64,000 nucleotides of DNA from Ampullaceana balthica (Eukaryota; Mollusca; Gastropoda; Lymnaeidae). Below, one piece after another: positions 26,060 to 36,683 of this stretch (its first letter is position 1; the number at the start of each line of letters is the position of its first letter). Both the position numbers and the translations under genes were made by a program. The stretch covers positions 2,310,540 to 2,374,539 of the forward strand of contig CALYLW010000015.1 of the NCBI GenBank assembly GCA_944989445.1, given 5' to 3'. Under the pieces are notes generated by a model that worked only from the letters and a program-made list of their open reading frames with translations, did not search any database and had not been told where the DNA came from.

Positions 26060-26110
26060 GTTTTATATATATACTAGACGCCCCGCGGCGTAGCATACGC
26101 CGCAGACTTG
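26060..26110 (-). mobile_element. Possible Helitron-type 3' end: hairpin followed by CTAG
   Basis: On the minus strand a perfect 8-bp stem (GCGGCGTA-TGC-TACGCCGC, 26103-26085) is followed by GGGGCGTCTAG and then TATATA. A GC-rich hairpin just before CTRR and a following T is the Helitron 3' layout. The partner 5' end was not identified. Confidence 0.4.
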
Positions 26111-26463
26111 CTCATAGATAGTGCAAGAAAAAAAGGGAGGGGGAGAACGGACACAAACAGTAGCACGAACAAATGGGAACAACGCGGGTGAACGATGGGG
26201 GACCACCGAAGCATTTCTGGTAAGTATTTAGGACATCGCCACAATATATAAACAAATATTACAGCCATGAAGCCAAGTTGGAGAGCAACAACTTCGTCCA
26301 TGAACGAAATATGCGACCAATAGAAACAGACAGTTACCTGGTGAAGGAATTGATATATCATTGAACATAGCTTTTTTCCGTGACATGCGAAGCGGTGTTT
26401 ATGTTTGCTAAGAAAGGGGGGAAAAGAATAGGCATTGACATTTTAAAAAAATTTAAAAAAACG

Positions 26464-26545
26464 TATGTTGCCACTTGGGCTTGAACCTAAGACCTTCCGC
26501 ATGTTAGGCGGATGTAATAACCAATATACTACGAAATACATACAC
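26464..26545 (-). pseudogene. Degenerate tRNA-Val(AAC)-like sequence
   Basis: Minus strand: a TATATTGGTTATTACATC A-box region, an anticodon arm CCGC-CTAACAT-GCGG that would place AAC at the anticodon, and a T-arm region around GGTTCAAGCCC. The T stem has a mismatch and the acceptor stem does not pair, so it is a tRNA pseudogene or SINE head rather than a working tRNA. Confidence 0.45.
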
Positions 26546-27834
26546 ACTGTGCAGGAACTTCGAAAGTGAATGTAAAAAACATTGCTGTCTCAAGACATGC
26601 CCCACCCCTCCACTACCTTCGCTTGCCAACCGTTAACTGTGTTTAGTTGACCCGAGCGAGGGTCATTCGTCATGCTCGGTTGCACATATTTTTGCTGCTT
26701 ACTTGCCTGGCATGGTCCCATGAAGAGAATTATATATATAGAAGATATATATATATATAAATATAAATATAAATTCACCATAAAAGATTTTTAAAAATTG
26801 AAATAGGAAGCTAAACATATTCCTTGTCTACATTAAAATACACATAACACCAATCTGTAGATTTTCCCCAAGAAGGGCTTTATAGTTGCGAGACCAATAA
26901 TTATAGGGCTATGTAAATATAAAAACCAACAACTTTAAACGAACATTCATGACACCTATAGCTGAAGTAATTTAAATGATCTATTTGATTAATGTATGAC
27001 ACTTAACTAATGCAAGTAATACGGTACACATGAAACTATTCCGGTCTAAAAACAAGGTCCCATAAATGGACTGTGACTAGCGCCAAATCCTCTAACACAG
27101 TGGTCCTTAAGTTAAAACGAGGTTTCACAGTGAGCCATTGTCTCAAGAAAGATGCACATATCTACATAAAACTACCAGTCAACCTCAGACAATGGAAAGA
27201 GTTGAATTTCCGAGTCCATAAAAGGAAGATTAAAATTAATTTTCTATCTATCCCACCCATCTTTCACCGTGTGTGGGTTAATTGCTTCTGTTTAATGTCT
27301 TTAGAGTAAATATTACGCACTAAGCAAAAAATCATTGTCAACAGAGGGTCTTGACTCTCTTGACCAATGGTGCGTTTGAGAGTTTTTAAAACAATCTCAA
27401 AGAGAGCAGATACCGAGATTTTTACAGGTTTTTTAACAAGTCCGTTACTTGACCTTAACAACATGTTACCTGAAAATTTATGTCTTTTCATAGATGGCAT
27501 ATGATATAAATATGATATAAATATGATATAATTAATATTCAACTTAAACATCGCAGTGAAATTTTGAGTTAAACATGAGATGAAGCTTCAGTTAGGTATG
27601 ACAGACAATAAACTCAATAGATCTGGTGACTAGACTAGTGGACTGAGGTCTCATCCGCTTAATCCATCTTTATGCCTACAAGAAAGTGATATTTTATCGT
27701 TATCTAAAACTGTTATGTTATTTTAATTTATATTTTAAAAAAACATACACACGTAAATAAAAATATTTGTAAAAAAATGTGAATGCCAGTGTTGCAAAAC
27801 CTAGATCACAATGACAAGACAGTTTATTAATATG
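26546..27834. other. Intergenic, no gene recognised
   Basis: AT-rich. It contains the inverted partner (26650-26690) of the GCATGACGAATGACCCTCGC block at 13045, and a possible eroded transposon around 27090-27310. No exon with credible splice sites was found. Confidence 0.45.
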
Positions 27835-28145
27835 GTCGAGTGGCGTGCGCGCTCGGCTGGCGTATGGAAGGTCATGGGTACTTCGAGAAGGCAGGGATTT
27901 GTTCCCGGGGCCAAGTGTGTCCCCGAGACTACCCAGCGCCGAATGGATACCTAACACTAGTTACAAACACTAGTTACAAACACTAGTTACAAACACTAGT
28001 TACAAAGGAAACAAAGGCGGCTGGGAATTGCGTGGAACCCTCATAGCCGTGGACTGTGAACGCTGCGTCACTTGCCAACAGACCGGCATGGACTGTGGAC
28101 GCAGTAATCTTCTGTATAGAAGGAGCGTCTACATAGATAAGACAT
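27835..28145 (+). mobile_element. tRNA-Ser-like SINE (copy 3), with internal 13-bp expansion
   Basis: Plus-strand copy with a diverged head (GTCGAGTGGCGTGCGCGCTC), body and tail hairpin (GACGCAGTAATCTTCTG...GAGCGTCT). At 27954-28005 the unit CACTAGTTACAAA is repeated four times where the other copies have a single CTAACACTACATGTAGTTAG, so an internal minisatellite arose inside the SINE. Confidence 0.9.
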
Positions 28146-28329
28146 ATCTCTCTATAGTATGATTATATCTTTTTAAAAGAAAACAAAAGGAATAAAGAAA
28201 AAAAAATTAAAACTTACCCAACTAGTCGCTGCCAGAATTACTTTAAAAGAACTAATTCCAATGAACAAGAACCATGCCACGCTAATGTACAGTAATAATT
28301 AATTACTATAATGCCAGCATAATAACAAC

Positions 28330-28505
28330 CACGTATAACGTCAGGCTCATGGACACCAAGAACTGTGTCATGCTAATGGCCACCACGATCTATGTCAGGC
28401 TCATGGCCACCAAGAACTGTGTCATGCTAATGGCCACCACGATCTATGTCAGGCTCATGGAAAACCAAGAACTGTGTCATGCCAATGGCCACCACGATCT
28501 ATGAC
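28330..28505. repeat. 53-55-bp tandem repeat, about 3 copies
   Basis: Unit beginning CGATCTATGTCAGGCTCATG and running through AAGAACTGTGTCATGCTAATGG. It directly precedes the coding-like stretch at 28511. Confidence 0.85.
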
Positions 28506-28510
28506 AGTTT

Positions 28511-28635
28511 AAAGTGTTTGTCAACACAACCAGGCATGAGATTGACGCCCGTCTTCAACAACACACACGGGATCGATGACCGACTTAGAGAAAATCAACG
28601 TGACGTAGAGCGTTTAGACAGAACTTTGGAATAGG
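28511..28635 (+). CDS. Possible terminal exon of an unrecognised, helix-rich protein
   Basis: The open frame after an AG at 28508 ends in GIDDRLRENQRDVERLDRTL, then Glu and TAG. The end has the charged, heptad-like look of a coiled coil (I..RL..N..DV.RLD..L) and is flanked by repeats on both sides. An adjacent frame contains EIDARLQQHTR, which would extend the helix if a one-base indel is present, so this may be a broken or wrongly framed exon. No family was recognised. The downstream 49-bp minisatellite is built from this exon's last codons. Confidence 0.3.
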
Positions 28636-29515
28636 TCTGCTGTCACTATGACTTTAGAGCGTTTAGACAGAGCTTTGGAATAGGTCTGCTGTCACTATGA
28701 CTTTTAGAACGTTTAGACAGAACTTTGGGATAGGTCTGCTGTCACTATGACTTTAGAACGTTTAGACAGAACTTTGGAATAGGTCTGCTGTCACTATGAC
28801 TTTAGACCGTTTAGACAGAACTTTGGAATAGGTCTGCTGTCACTATGACTTTAGAATGTTCAGACAGAGCTTTGGAATAAGTCTGCTGTCACTATGACTT
28901 TAGAATGTTCAGACAGAGTCTTGGAATAGGTCTGCTGTCACTTTGACTTTAGAGCGTTTAGACAGAGCTTTGGAATAGGTCTGCTGTCACTATGACTTTA
29001 GAGCGTTTAGACAGAGCCTTGGAATAGGTCTGCTGTCACTATGACTTTAAAACGTTTAGACAGAACTTTGGAATAGGTCTGCTGTCACTATGACTTTAGA
29101 ATGTTCAGACAGAGCTTTGGAATAAGTCTGCTGTCACTATGACTTTAGAATGTTCAGACAGAGCCTTGGAATAGGTCTGCTGTCACTATGACTTTAGAAT
29201 GTTCAGACAGAATCTTGGAATAGGTCTGCTGTCACTATGACTTTAGAGCGTTTAGACAGAGCTTTGGAATAGGTCTGCTGTCACTATGACTTTAGAATGT
29301 TCAGACAGAGTCTTGGAATAGATCTGCTGTCACTATGACTTTAGAATGTTCAGACAGAGCCTTGGAATAGGTCTGCTGTCACTATGACTTTAGAATGTTC
29401 AGACAGAGTCTTGGAATAGGTCTGCTGTCACTATGACTTTAGAATGTTCAGACAGAGCCTTGGAATAGGTCTGCTGTCACTATGACTTTAGAATGTTCAG
29501 ACAGAGTCTTGCAAT
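28606..29515. repeat. 49-bp minisatellite, about 18 copies
   Basis: Unit CTTTAGAATGTTCAGACAGA followed by GCTTTGGAATAGGTCTGCTG and TCACTATGA. The first unit coincides with the final codons and stop of the possible exon at 28511-28635. The 49-bp period destroys the frame from unit to unit. Confidence 0.95.
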
Positions 29516-30049
29516 TAATGGAATAGGTTTGCAGCCACGATGACTTTAGAAAGTTTCAATTGTGGAGTAACAAATATATCGCTAAAAGGCAAATGAAGGA
29601 ATTATTCAAGGCTGTCAACTTTAAAATACAAAATACACAAACAAATTGTGCAATGAAAACAATAAATTTGAGCTTTATTTTTAAACTAACACGACAGTAG
29701 ACGTTTCAACTAATGCCTTCATCAGTACAATAATATAAAATACGTGCTTACATAAGTAATATTCAAATATCAACTTTAGAGAGGTGCCCACTGAGGTTAT
29801 ACATATTTGCTTCCGTTTTAATAGCTGATTTCTCAGTTATTATCATCAAATAATAAATAAGCCTTATTTTAAAAACAAACATTGGGAAAGGAAATATTTC
29901 CTTTATTATTATTTAACGTTTTATTCTGGGATGGAAGTATCCTAGAAGTGCTTAAGAACACCGACATAATCCCTAAGTCTAGTGCTAAACTGACGTTAAC
30001 AAAAAAGTCTCACATAATTATAGGTATACCTTGCACTGACATTGGCCCA

Positions 30050-30075
30050 GTGGCGTAGCGAAGGGGAGGTAATGA
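30050..30075. mobile_element. Solitary hAT-type terminus
   Basis: CAGTGGCGTAGCGAAGGGG resembles the CAGTGGCG start of hAT terminal repeats. A similar end, CAGCGGCGTAGCGTGGG, lies at 63535. No matching opposite end was found nearby. Confidence 0.35.
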
Positions 30076-30224
30076 TACAGAGGCCCGGGCACCAAGGTGC
30101 AGTGGCGACAAAATGAGGCTTTCGGCGTAACATAATAAAAAGTGAACATATATGCATATGGTAACAAGAAGGTGGTGTGGGGGGGGGTGATGACGCTAAT
30201 GTTATAGCTTATTACATACGAGCA

Positions 30225-30358
30225 ACAAAGCCCGTCCAAGGACGTTCCGCCACCGTTCGGTGGCATGTTGTAACTCCCCTCCAACAGCCGTCTCGACCGG
30301 CATTACATGTGCATCACGTCAAAAATACTATTCATTATAGTTAAAATAAATAACTCGT
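30225..30358 (-). mobile_element. 3' half of a 350-bp Helitron-like element
   Basis: Minus-strand match to the right half of 37164-37500, with both terminal hairpins (GCCACCG.../GCC.TTGGACGGGC). It abuts the next repeat, with which it shares the CGAGTTATTTATTTTAAC/GGATTTATAGTCAAAA module. Confidence 0.7.
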
Positions 30359-31390
30359 AATAAGAAAAACCCGTAAAAAACCAAGTTTTTGACTATAAAT
30401 CCTTTATGTACGAGAAGTAATTAAAAGAATGTTCATTTTAATACGCAGCGCCAGACCATCCAGAAATACAAAATTGCAGTTGTGTCGTAAAACATGTTAA
30501 ATATAATGCGCATCGATCAGGAATATGTTTATAAAAAGAGCTGTCAATAAAATACGCACCTTATTGCGCGACAGAAAGGTTGTTCAATATAATGCGCACC
30601 CTTACACTATATCTAAAATAATAACATGATACATAGGAATAAATAAAATAATCTTAAAAAATCAATAATTCAAATACGGTACGGTACATGTGATCGATCT
30701 GAAATTTTGATACATTGTTTTTATCATCGGTACAAAACTGTCTGCAAAATTTCAGCTCGCTAGCTTACGAGGAAGTGGGTTAAAATCGATCCAAAGTTTT
30801 GGCGACAAGCAAGCAAGCAAGCAATCAAGCAAGCAGACACCACGAGTTAAAATAAAGGATTTAATATAAAAAACTGTAAAAAAAACTAAGTTTTTCACTA
30901 TAAATCCTTTATGTACGAGAAGTAACTAAAAGAATGTTCATTATAATATAATTCGCAGCGCAAGACCATCCAAAAATACAAAACTGCAGTTGTGTCGTAA
31001 AACATGTTAAACATAATGCGCACCGATCAGGAATATGTTAATAAAAAAATATTTTTGGATGGTCTTCGCTGCGTATTATAATGAACATTCTTTTAGTTAC
31101 GTCTCGTACATAAATGATTTATAGTCAAAAACTTGTTTTTTTACGTTTAAAAAAAAATTAAATCCTTTATATTAATTAACTCGTGGTGTCTGGTTGCTTG
31201 CTTGTTTGCAAAAAACTTAGAATCGATTTTAACCCACTTCCTCGTAAGCTAGCGAGTTGAAATTTTGCAGGCAGTTTTGTGCCGATGATAAAAACAAGGT
31301 ATCAAAATTTCAGATCTGTCATTAAATTATTGAATTTTTAGATTATTTTATTTATCTCTATGTATCATGCTATTTTTAAATCCCTAATAT
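30359..31390. mobile_element. ~505-bp Helitron-like repeat: one direct copy plus an inverted pair
   Basis: 30359-30862 is a full copy in the same orientation as 20705-22224. From 30863 a second, partial copy begins and is cut off near 31050, where an opposite-orientation copy starts (31053-31390). The segments 30885-30985 and 31052-31150 are inverted repeats of about 95 bp separated by about 70 bp. Confidence 0.8.
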
Positions 31391-31599
31391 GAGGTATGTA
31401 ATTCAAATTCACGGTTTGTTATTGTTTTTTTTCCACGTGAGTTTGAGTTGACGCTTAGACGTCGACCGTCGTGCCGACACCCCCTCACGTCCCATCCCCC
31501 GTTAAAAGACAGGGGACATCACTCGGTGTCAGTCTGTAAATATTTGTGGCGTTGGAACATAATCAATACTTTTAATTATGACTCAAATATAAGGGATTT

Positions 31600-32075
31600 A
31601 TAGTAGAAAACTTTGTTTTTACGGGTTTGTTTTATTTTGAGATAGAGTGTCGCGTTGCGTATGATATTGAACGACCTTTTTATTAATACTTTCCTGTTGC
31701 GCGATTCGGTGCTTTTTATATGGATGTCAACCCTCCTGGAGATGTCCCACTCGTCCCTTGTCCCTTCTGTTCCCGAACCTTCCGTGCTAGGATCGGCCTC
31801 ATCAGCCATCTGCGCACGCACAAACAAAGCCAGTCCCAGCAACCCTCGGATGACTAGAGTGGTCTTCGTCGAATCGACGGACGAACAACAACATATTATG
31901 GACGATAATTTTTAAAAATAGATTCCCGATCTGTGCGCATTATATTGAACATGTTTTACGAGACATAACTAAAATTTTGGATTGTTGTGCGCTGCGAATT
32001 TCAATGAACATTATTTTATTTATGTACATAAATGATTTATAGTCAAAAACTTGTTTTTTTTTACGGGTTCCTTTT
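31600..32075 (-). mobile_element. Helitron-like repeat interrupted by a LINE fragment
   Basis: Both flanks (31600-31715 and 31916-32075) match the ~505-bp repeat in inverted orientation. The middle (31716-31915) does not match and encodes a retrotransposon zinc finger in the plus direction. Confidence 0.7.
31723..31857 (+). pseudogene. C-terminal C2H2-type zinc finger of a non-LTR retrotransposon
   Basis: The frame reads ...VPCPFCSRTFRARIGLISHL, then RTHK and 12 further codons to TAG. The Cys-X2-Cys...His-X3-His spacing and the FRARIGLISHLRTH motif are typical of the C-terminus of certain non-LTR retrotransposon polyproteins. Only this tail is present, captured inside the Helitron-like repeat. 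Confidence 0.7.
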
Positions 32076-32205
32076 ATTATTTATCAGAAATGCAAGTACG
32101 AGGTACATAACCTAATAGGTTATATTACCAGAGAGGAGTAACCTATGATTACAGATGGGTTAAATCATTCGATACGACTGTGATGATGGTCCTGTGGGTT
32201 AACTT

Positions 32206-32375
32206 CAGTGCTGGATTTACCTATTTTCTAACAAGCTATAGCTTAGGGCCCCCGCCTTCTTGGGGCCCCACGAAATTTTCTTTCTTATTTGGCACTGCCA
32301 TAGAATATGTGGACTACAAAAGGGCTCCCATATCTCAAATAGCTTAGGGTCTCCTCAAGTTTAAATCCGGCCCTG
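32206..32375. mobile_element. hAT-type MITE, 170 bp
   Basis: The ends CAGTGCTGGATTTA and, inverted, CAGGGCCGGATTTA are flanked by GTTAACTT (32198-32205) and GTTAACTG (32376-32383), a 7-of-8 target duplication. No coding capacity. Confidence 0.8.
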
Positions 32376-32629
32376 GTTAACTGATCCGAGATGTATCATT
32401 GATAGATAATCCACTGGACACAACAAGTCTGACTGCCAAGTTTATTTCTCCATCTGTCTAGAAGCATCGACCAGCAGCCAGTGGCAGATACAGAAATGAA
32501 TTATATTAAAGAAATCTACAAAAAATTACACGGATATGCAAAAAAAGTGCGCGTGGTTTTGGTGTTTATTGTAACGGAGCATGACTCACCCCAACCCTGG
32601 ATTTTTTTAACACTCAGATACCCATCATT

Positions 32630-32700
32630 ATTAATATCTTATCTTATCTTATCATGTCGTATTTTATCTTTTCCTTTCTTATCTTATCTTATCTTACAAG
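32630..32700. repeat. (TTATC)n-like microsatellite
   Basis: Imperfect ATCTT runs, the same motif that ends the SINE and LINE copies on their minus strand, so this may be a remnant of an inverted element tail. Confidence 0.6.
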
Positions 32701-32764
32701 GGAAATGAAAGAGGACTGCTTTTTAACCCCATTCACTTACACAACTCACCGCCAATACGGAAAT

Positions 32765-33050
32765 ACAACACAAAGATAACTTAAAACAAGCCTCAGATAG
32801 ACATAAGGATACTTTTCTTAATCCGTATGCAAGAACAAATTGATACAAATTTTCGTTCTACCCGCCCGGAATTCGGGCGTGGAATGGTTTGCCTGAAGAA
32901 ACCAGGAAAACAACACTTTATCAACATTTAAAACTCTAATAAGAATGCAGGACTCGACACTAATTGTGAATAATCGTTGGACGCAATAATCTTCTGTATA
33001 GAAGGAGCTTCTGTAACAGATAAGATAAGAAGATAACATAAGAAGATAAT
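32765..33050 (+). mobile_element. LINE 3' end (copy 3)
   Basis: Plus-strand fragment beginning near AACACAAAGATAACTTAAAA, through the FFP-like segment to the tail hairpin and GATAAGATAAGAAGATAA. 5' truncated and frame-broken. Confidence 0.8.
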
Positions 33051-33399
33051 ATAAGATATGATGCTGCCTACATTGGATGGGTGGAAGAGGAAGAGAGAAA
33101 CAACCATGCTATGATGTTCTTCAAGGATAGATCAGTTGTTGTCAAGTAGTTTTATAAACTATATCTTAGTTTAGGGCTAAGCTTATCATAAAATAAGTTT
33201 GTTATTTTGTTGTTCATTAGAAGAGGCTCTTCAATCATTGTGTGTGTGTGTACAACTTGCATCCCTTTCAATGTTTCCTATATACATTTGTATCTCTATA
33301 AATGCCAGCCAATCGTAAATTAGTTTATGAACATGCCTCCTAGCCCGTGTTTGCAAACCCTTGAACACATCTCTGAATGCTGATATCAATCGATATCTT

Positions 33400-33682
33400 C
33401 TATCTTATCTTATCTATACAGACGCTCCTTCTATGCAGAAGATATTTGCGTCCACAGACCATGACAGATGATCTGTTGACAAGTGATGCAGCAATCACAG
33501 GCCACGGCTTTGTGGGTTCCACGCATTACCCAGCCGCCTAACTACATGTAGTGTTAGGTACCCATTCGGAGCGGGGTGACTCAGGGACGACCTAGGCCCC
33601 GGGAACAAACCCTTGCCTTCACACGGATTCGAACCCGTGACCATCGGTACGACAGTCCAGTGCGCTGCCACTCGACCACCAT
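33400..33682 (-). mobile_element. tRNA-Ser-like SINE (copy 4), head slightly truncated
   Basis: Minus-strand copy with B box GGGTTCGAATCC, body and tail hairpin plus ATAAGATAAGATAG. It lacks the first few bases of the head and abuts a GTGTGTATATATG tract. Confidence 0.9.
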
Positions 33683-33737
33683 ATGTGTATATATGTGTGT
33701 GCATATGTGTGTGTGTATATATGTGAGTGAATATGTA

Positions 33738-33738
33738 T

Positions 33739-33805
<67 letters not shown>
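33738..33805. repeat. (TA)n microsatellite
   Basis: About 66 bases of uninterrupted TA with TG-rich flanks on both sides. Confidence 0.95.
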
Positions 33806-33808
<3 letters not shown>

Positions 33809-34699
33809 GGTGTGTGTGTGTGTTCACGCGCGAGTGAGTCCATATTAAAAAAGCGTTATTAGTAATACATGTATTAGTTATCATTTTGTTTTTGTTTAAA
33901 TACAAGGGATATTACTGTGGAAACCTCAAACTTCGATCATCGATCTCCGAAGCCTCCCCTTTGTTAGATGTAGCGTTAAATTAAAAAAAAATAATTCCCT
34001 TTTGGAAAAAAATGCAAAATAATTTTTTAAAATATTAATATATTTTACAAAATAATTATTTTGTGTGTAGGTGAGGGTAGTTCCAACTCTTTGACTTTGA
34101 TGAATCATTTAAACAACGTTAGAGACAAAAAACAATACAGGTAAACAGTTACATGCTTTAAACATGCAAGATGCCTCGTGAAGTGAAGTATCAGATTGAA
34201 AGGATGTTGTATTTTACTTGTCATCTTGTGGCTGCTTAATACTATTACTATTAATCCGGAAGTTACAATCGAACAACGTCATCTCAAGTAGAGCACGTTC
34301 TTTTGTTGACTCGAGCATTGTCTTGGCGTGTGTGACTTATTACAAGAGTGGTGGTGAGACTGAACTCTCGCTACAAGGTGACTCGGTTCAACCTGATGGA
34401 AGTTATACAACGAACAAGGGGACGACCATTGCGATTAAACTTCTTGGTGGAATCTTGAGAACGAGGCTACGCCTAACAGGCATGCATAGCCTTGAATTCT
34501 TGATTTAAGTGTGTGTATTTGTCTTGTTATTATTTCTGGATCATGATCTTCATTATGAATTCCTGTTTCGCTAAAGATTGCTCCATCAAATAAACAGTCT
34601 ATGATGGTGATGCGTCCATTTCTGAACATTTATAATTTATATGAAAATATGAAAATCTTCCTATGTTTAGGAAGATTTAGAGTGCAATGTTTTTTATGT

Positions 34700-34795
34700 A
34701 GTTGTTGAACATGTTTGTAAAGCGCTGTGAGCCCAGCTGTAGGCTGGGTACTTCGCTATATAAGTGAACAAATAATAATAATAATAATGATAAGT
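34700..34795 (+). mobile_element. 3' tail of a second LINE or SINE family
   Basis: GTAAAGCGCTGTGAGCCCAG...CTTCGCTATATAAGT followed by (AAT)n. The same architecture (GTAAAGCGATGTGAGC...AGCGCTATATAAAT, then ATT repeats) occurs at 41055-41115, so both are 3' tails of one family. Confidence 0.6.
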
Positions 34796-34849
34796 GACAT
34801 TGCGTGAAACGAAAACATAAAAAAAAACATGGATTACGGCCGTTCCTCC

Positions 34850-34954
34850 AGTAGACCTTTTCGTGGTTGCCTTCCAGATTTTGTCAATAATTTCCGCCTT
34901 TTTGAAGTCTATTTTCGATCCGCTTCCTTGTCCAAATTCGTCAAAAGTTTTCAT
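34850..34954 (-). pseudogene. Reverse-transcriptase fragment
   Basis: The minus-strand frame KTFDEFGQGSGSKIDFKKAE resembles the LINE reverse-transcriptase segment after the catalytic YADD region (fxxfgxxSGxKINxxKsE). It is too short for subclass assignment. Confidence 0.5.
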
Positions 34955-35384
34955 TTTTCTGTTGATCTAGTTGTTATTTAGAGGAAATGATATTGTTTCG
35001 CCGGCAATCGCTAGTAATTTCCATTTCTCCTCTGTTTGGTGGGTGAATTCCTTTTATTGTGTTATCTAATGTAATATTTTCAAACACACGTTAACAAATT
35101 AACACGTTTACATTTTTACTACAATACTTCCTAATTTAACCCCAATAACGGTCATTTAAAAAAAAATCACTCATTTGATAGTCGTTTCAATTCTTATTTT
35201 TATTTATGGAGATTCTTTTAATAGGAGAATCCCTTAAATCGGCTTGACTCAATTATTTTTAACAGTAAACATTATTGTACTATTTTAAGAATTTTGTGGG
35301 TATAGAAACAAATGGGCTGAACAATACATAATATTTTATTGACTTATGTAATAGAAATATTTTTTTCTGTCTCATTCAATACCC

Positions 35385-35728
35385 ACCTTTAGTTTCATTT
35401 CGAGTGTGAGTCAGGCACGTTTCTGTCCTCGTATTTTAGTTTCATTTCGAGTGTGAGTCAGGCACGTTTCTGTCCTCGTATTTTAGTTTCATTTCGAGTG
35501 GGAGTCAGGCACGTTTCTGTCCTCGTATTTTAGTTTCATTTCGAGTGGGAGTCAGGCACGTTTCTGTCCTCGTATTTTAGTTTCATTTCGAGTGGGAGTC
35601 AGGCACGTTTCTGTCCTCGTATTTTAGTTTCATTTCGAGTGGGAGTCAGGCACGTTTCTGTCCTCGTATTTTAGTTTCATTTCGAGTGTGAGTCAGGCAC
35701 GTTTCTGTCCTCGTATTTTAGTTTCATT
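35385..35728. repeat. 47-bp minisatellite, 7 copies, each with GT...AG-like signals
   Basis: Each unit has TTTCATTTCGAG, then TGTGAGTCAGG (TGGGAGTCAGG in units 3-6), then CACGTTTCTGTCCTCGTATTTTAG. Reading GTGAGT as a donor and the pyrimidine-rich stretch plus TTTTAG as an acceptor, each unit looks like a 34-base intron plus a 13-base exon. The array is preceded by a strong acceptor-like tract at 35363-35387. Whether it is transcribed is unknown. Confidence 0.95.
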
Positions 35729-36039
35729 TGGATTTGAACCGATTACAAACCATTGCCAAAGAATGACATTATGGCTAGGCCTAAGACCAAAACCACCTCA
35801 ACAACCTTTTAATTTCAAATATGCTTATTAAATAATTAGGATTGAGAGCGTTACGTATTATTGAATAGTTTCACTGGGAAATTCACAACATTTTATTTTG
35901 TTTTATAAACACAGTATTCCCTCCTAATGAAATACACATTTTCTGGGTACAGGTTTTCACTCGGCGTCCAGCAAAGTTGTGAAAAAGAATTGAAATAGAG
36001 TAGAAACACATCAACACAGAATCACATTTGTGTCTACAG

Positions 36040-36242
36040 TCGTGAGTCCGACAAAATTGACGTGAGTCCGACAAAACTGTCGTGAGTCCGACAAAGCTGA
36101 CGTGAGTCCGACAAAACTGACGTGAGTCCGACAAAGCTGACGTGAGTCCGACAAAGCTGACGTGAGTCCGACAAAGCTGACGTGAGTCCGACAAAGCTGA
36201 CGTGAGTCCGACAAAGCTGACGTGAGTCCGACAAAGCTGACG
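36040..36242. repeat. 20-bp minisatellite, 10 copies
   Basis: Unit CGTGAGTCCGACAAAGCTGA. The last six units are identical and the first few differ by one or two bases, so the array has grown recently at its right side. A unit of 20 reads in all three frames, giving SALSDSRQLCRTHVSFVGLT-type translations that are not proteins. Confidence 0.97.
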
Positions 36243-36485
36243 TAGCAGAAAATTGAATGAACACAATGTCCCTAGACTCAAGTTTCTATCGGTTCAAGTA
36301 TACGACAAAGAATGTGGATTAAGCTCATTAAAATAATAATAATTATAATAAAATACATAATTATTAATAATAATACTTAAGATACAAAAAAACTGAGAGT
36401 AAATTTTAAAAAAATTAATAAAATAGACAAAAATAAAAATAAAAGTAAGTTTTTAAAAAAGTTAGAAAATGATTTAAAATAAATA

Positions 36486-36683
36486 GGGGCCATACATTAA
36501 GTACGTCACGCTCCAGAAGGGGGGAGGGGGGTCCTGCCATGTGTGACGTCACGGTGTTTTCTTTAAATTTTAATTATTTTGTTAATTTTTTGTGACGTAC
36601 TTTAGGGGGGGGGTCCAAGATTTGTGACAGTATGTGACAAGGGGGAGGGGGGTAAAATGGTCAAAAATCGCGTGACGTACTTT
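36486..36683. mobile_element. Compact relative of the GGTCCATAAATGACGT MITE
   Basis: TACGTCACGC at the left and GCGTGACGTA at the right are inverted, each beside G-rich blocks (GGGGGGAGGGGGG). The internal part is only about 100 bp. Confidence 0.6.

Noticed and set aside
26074..26361. 95-codon minus-strand frame rich in hydrophobic residues
   Set aside because: It runs through the hairpin/CTAG repeat terminus, has no recognisable domain and no splice context.
26464..26545. Functional tRNA-Val gene
   Set aside because: The anticodon arm is convincing, but the T stem has a mismatch and the acceptor stem does not pair, so I list it only as a degenerate tRNA-like sequence.
34218..34508. 96-codon plus-strand frame
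   Set aside because: Starts at a non-ATG codon, no family recognised, adjacent to LINE remnants; it also overlaps an equally unsupported minus-strand frame.
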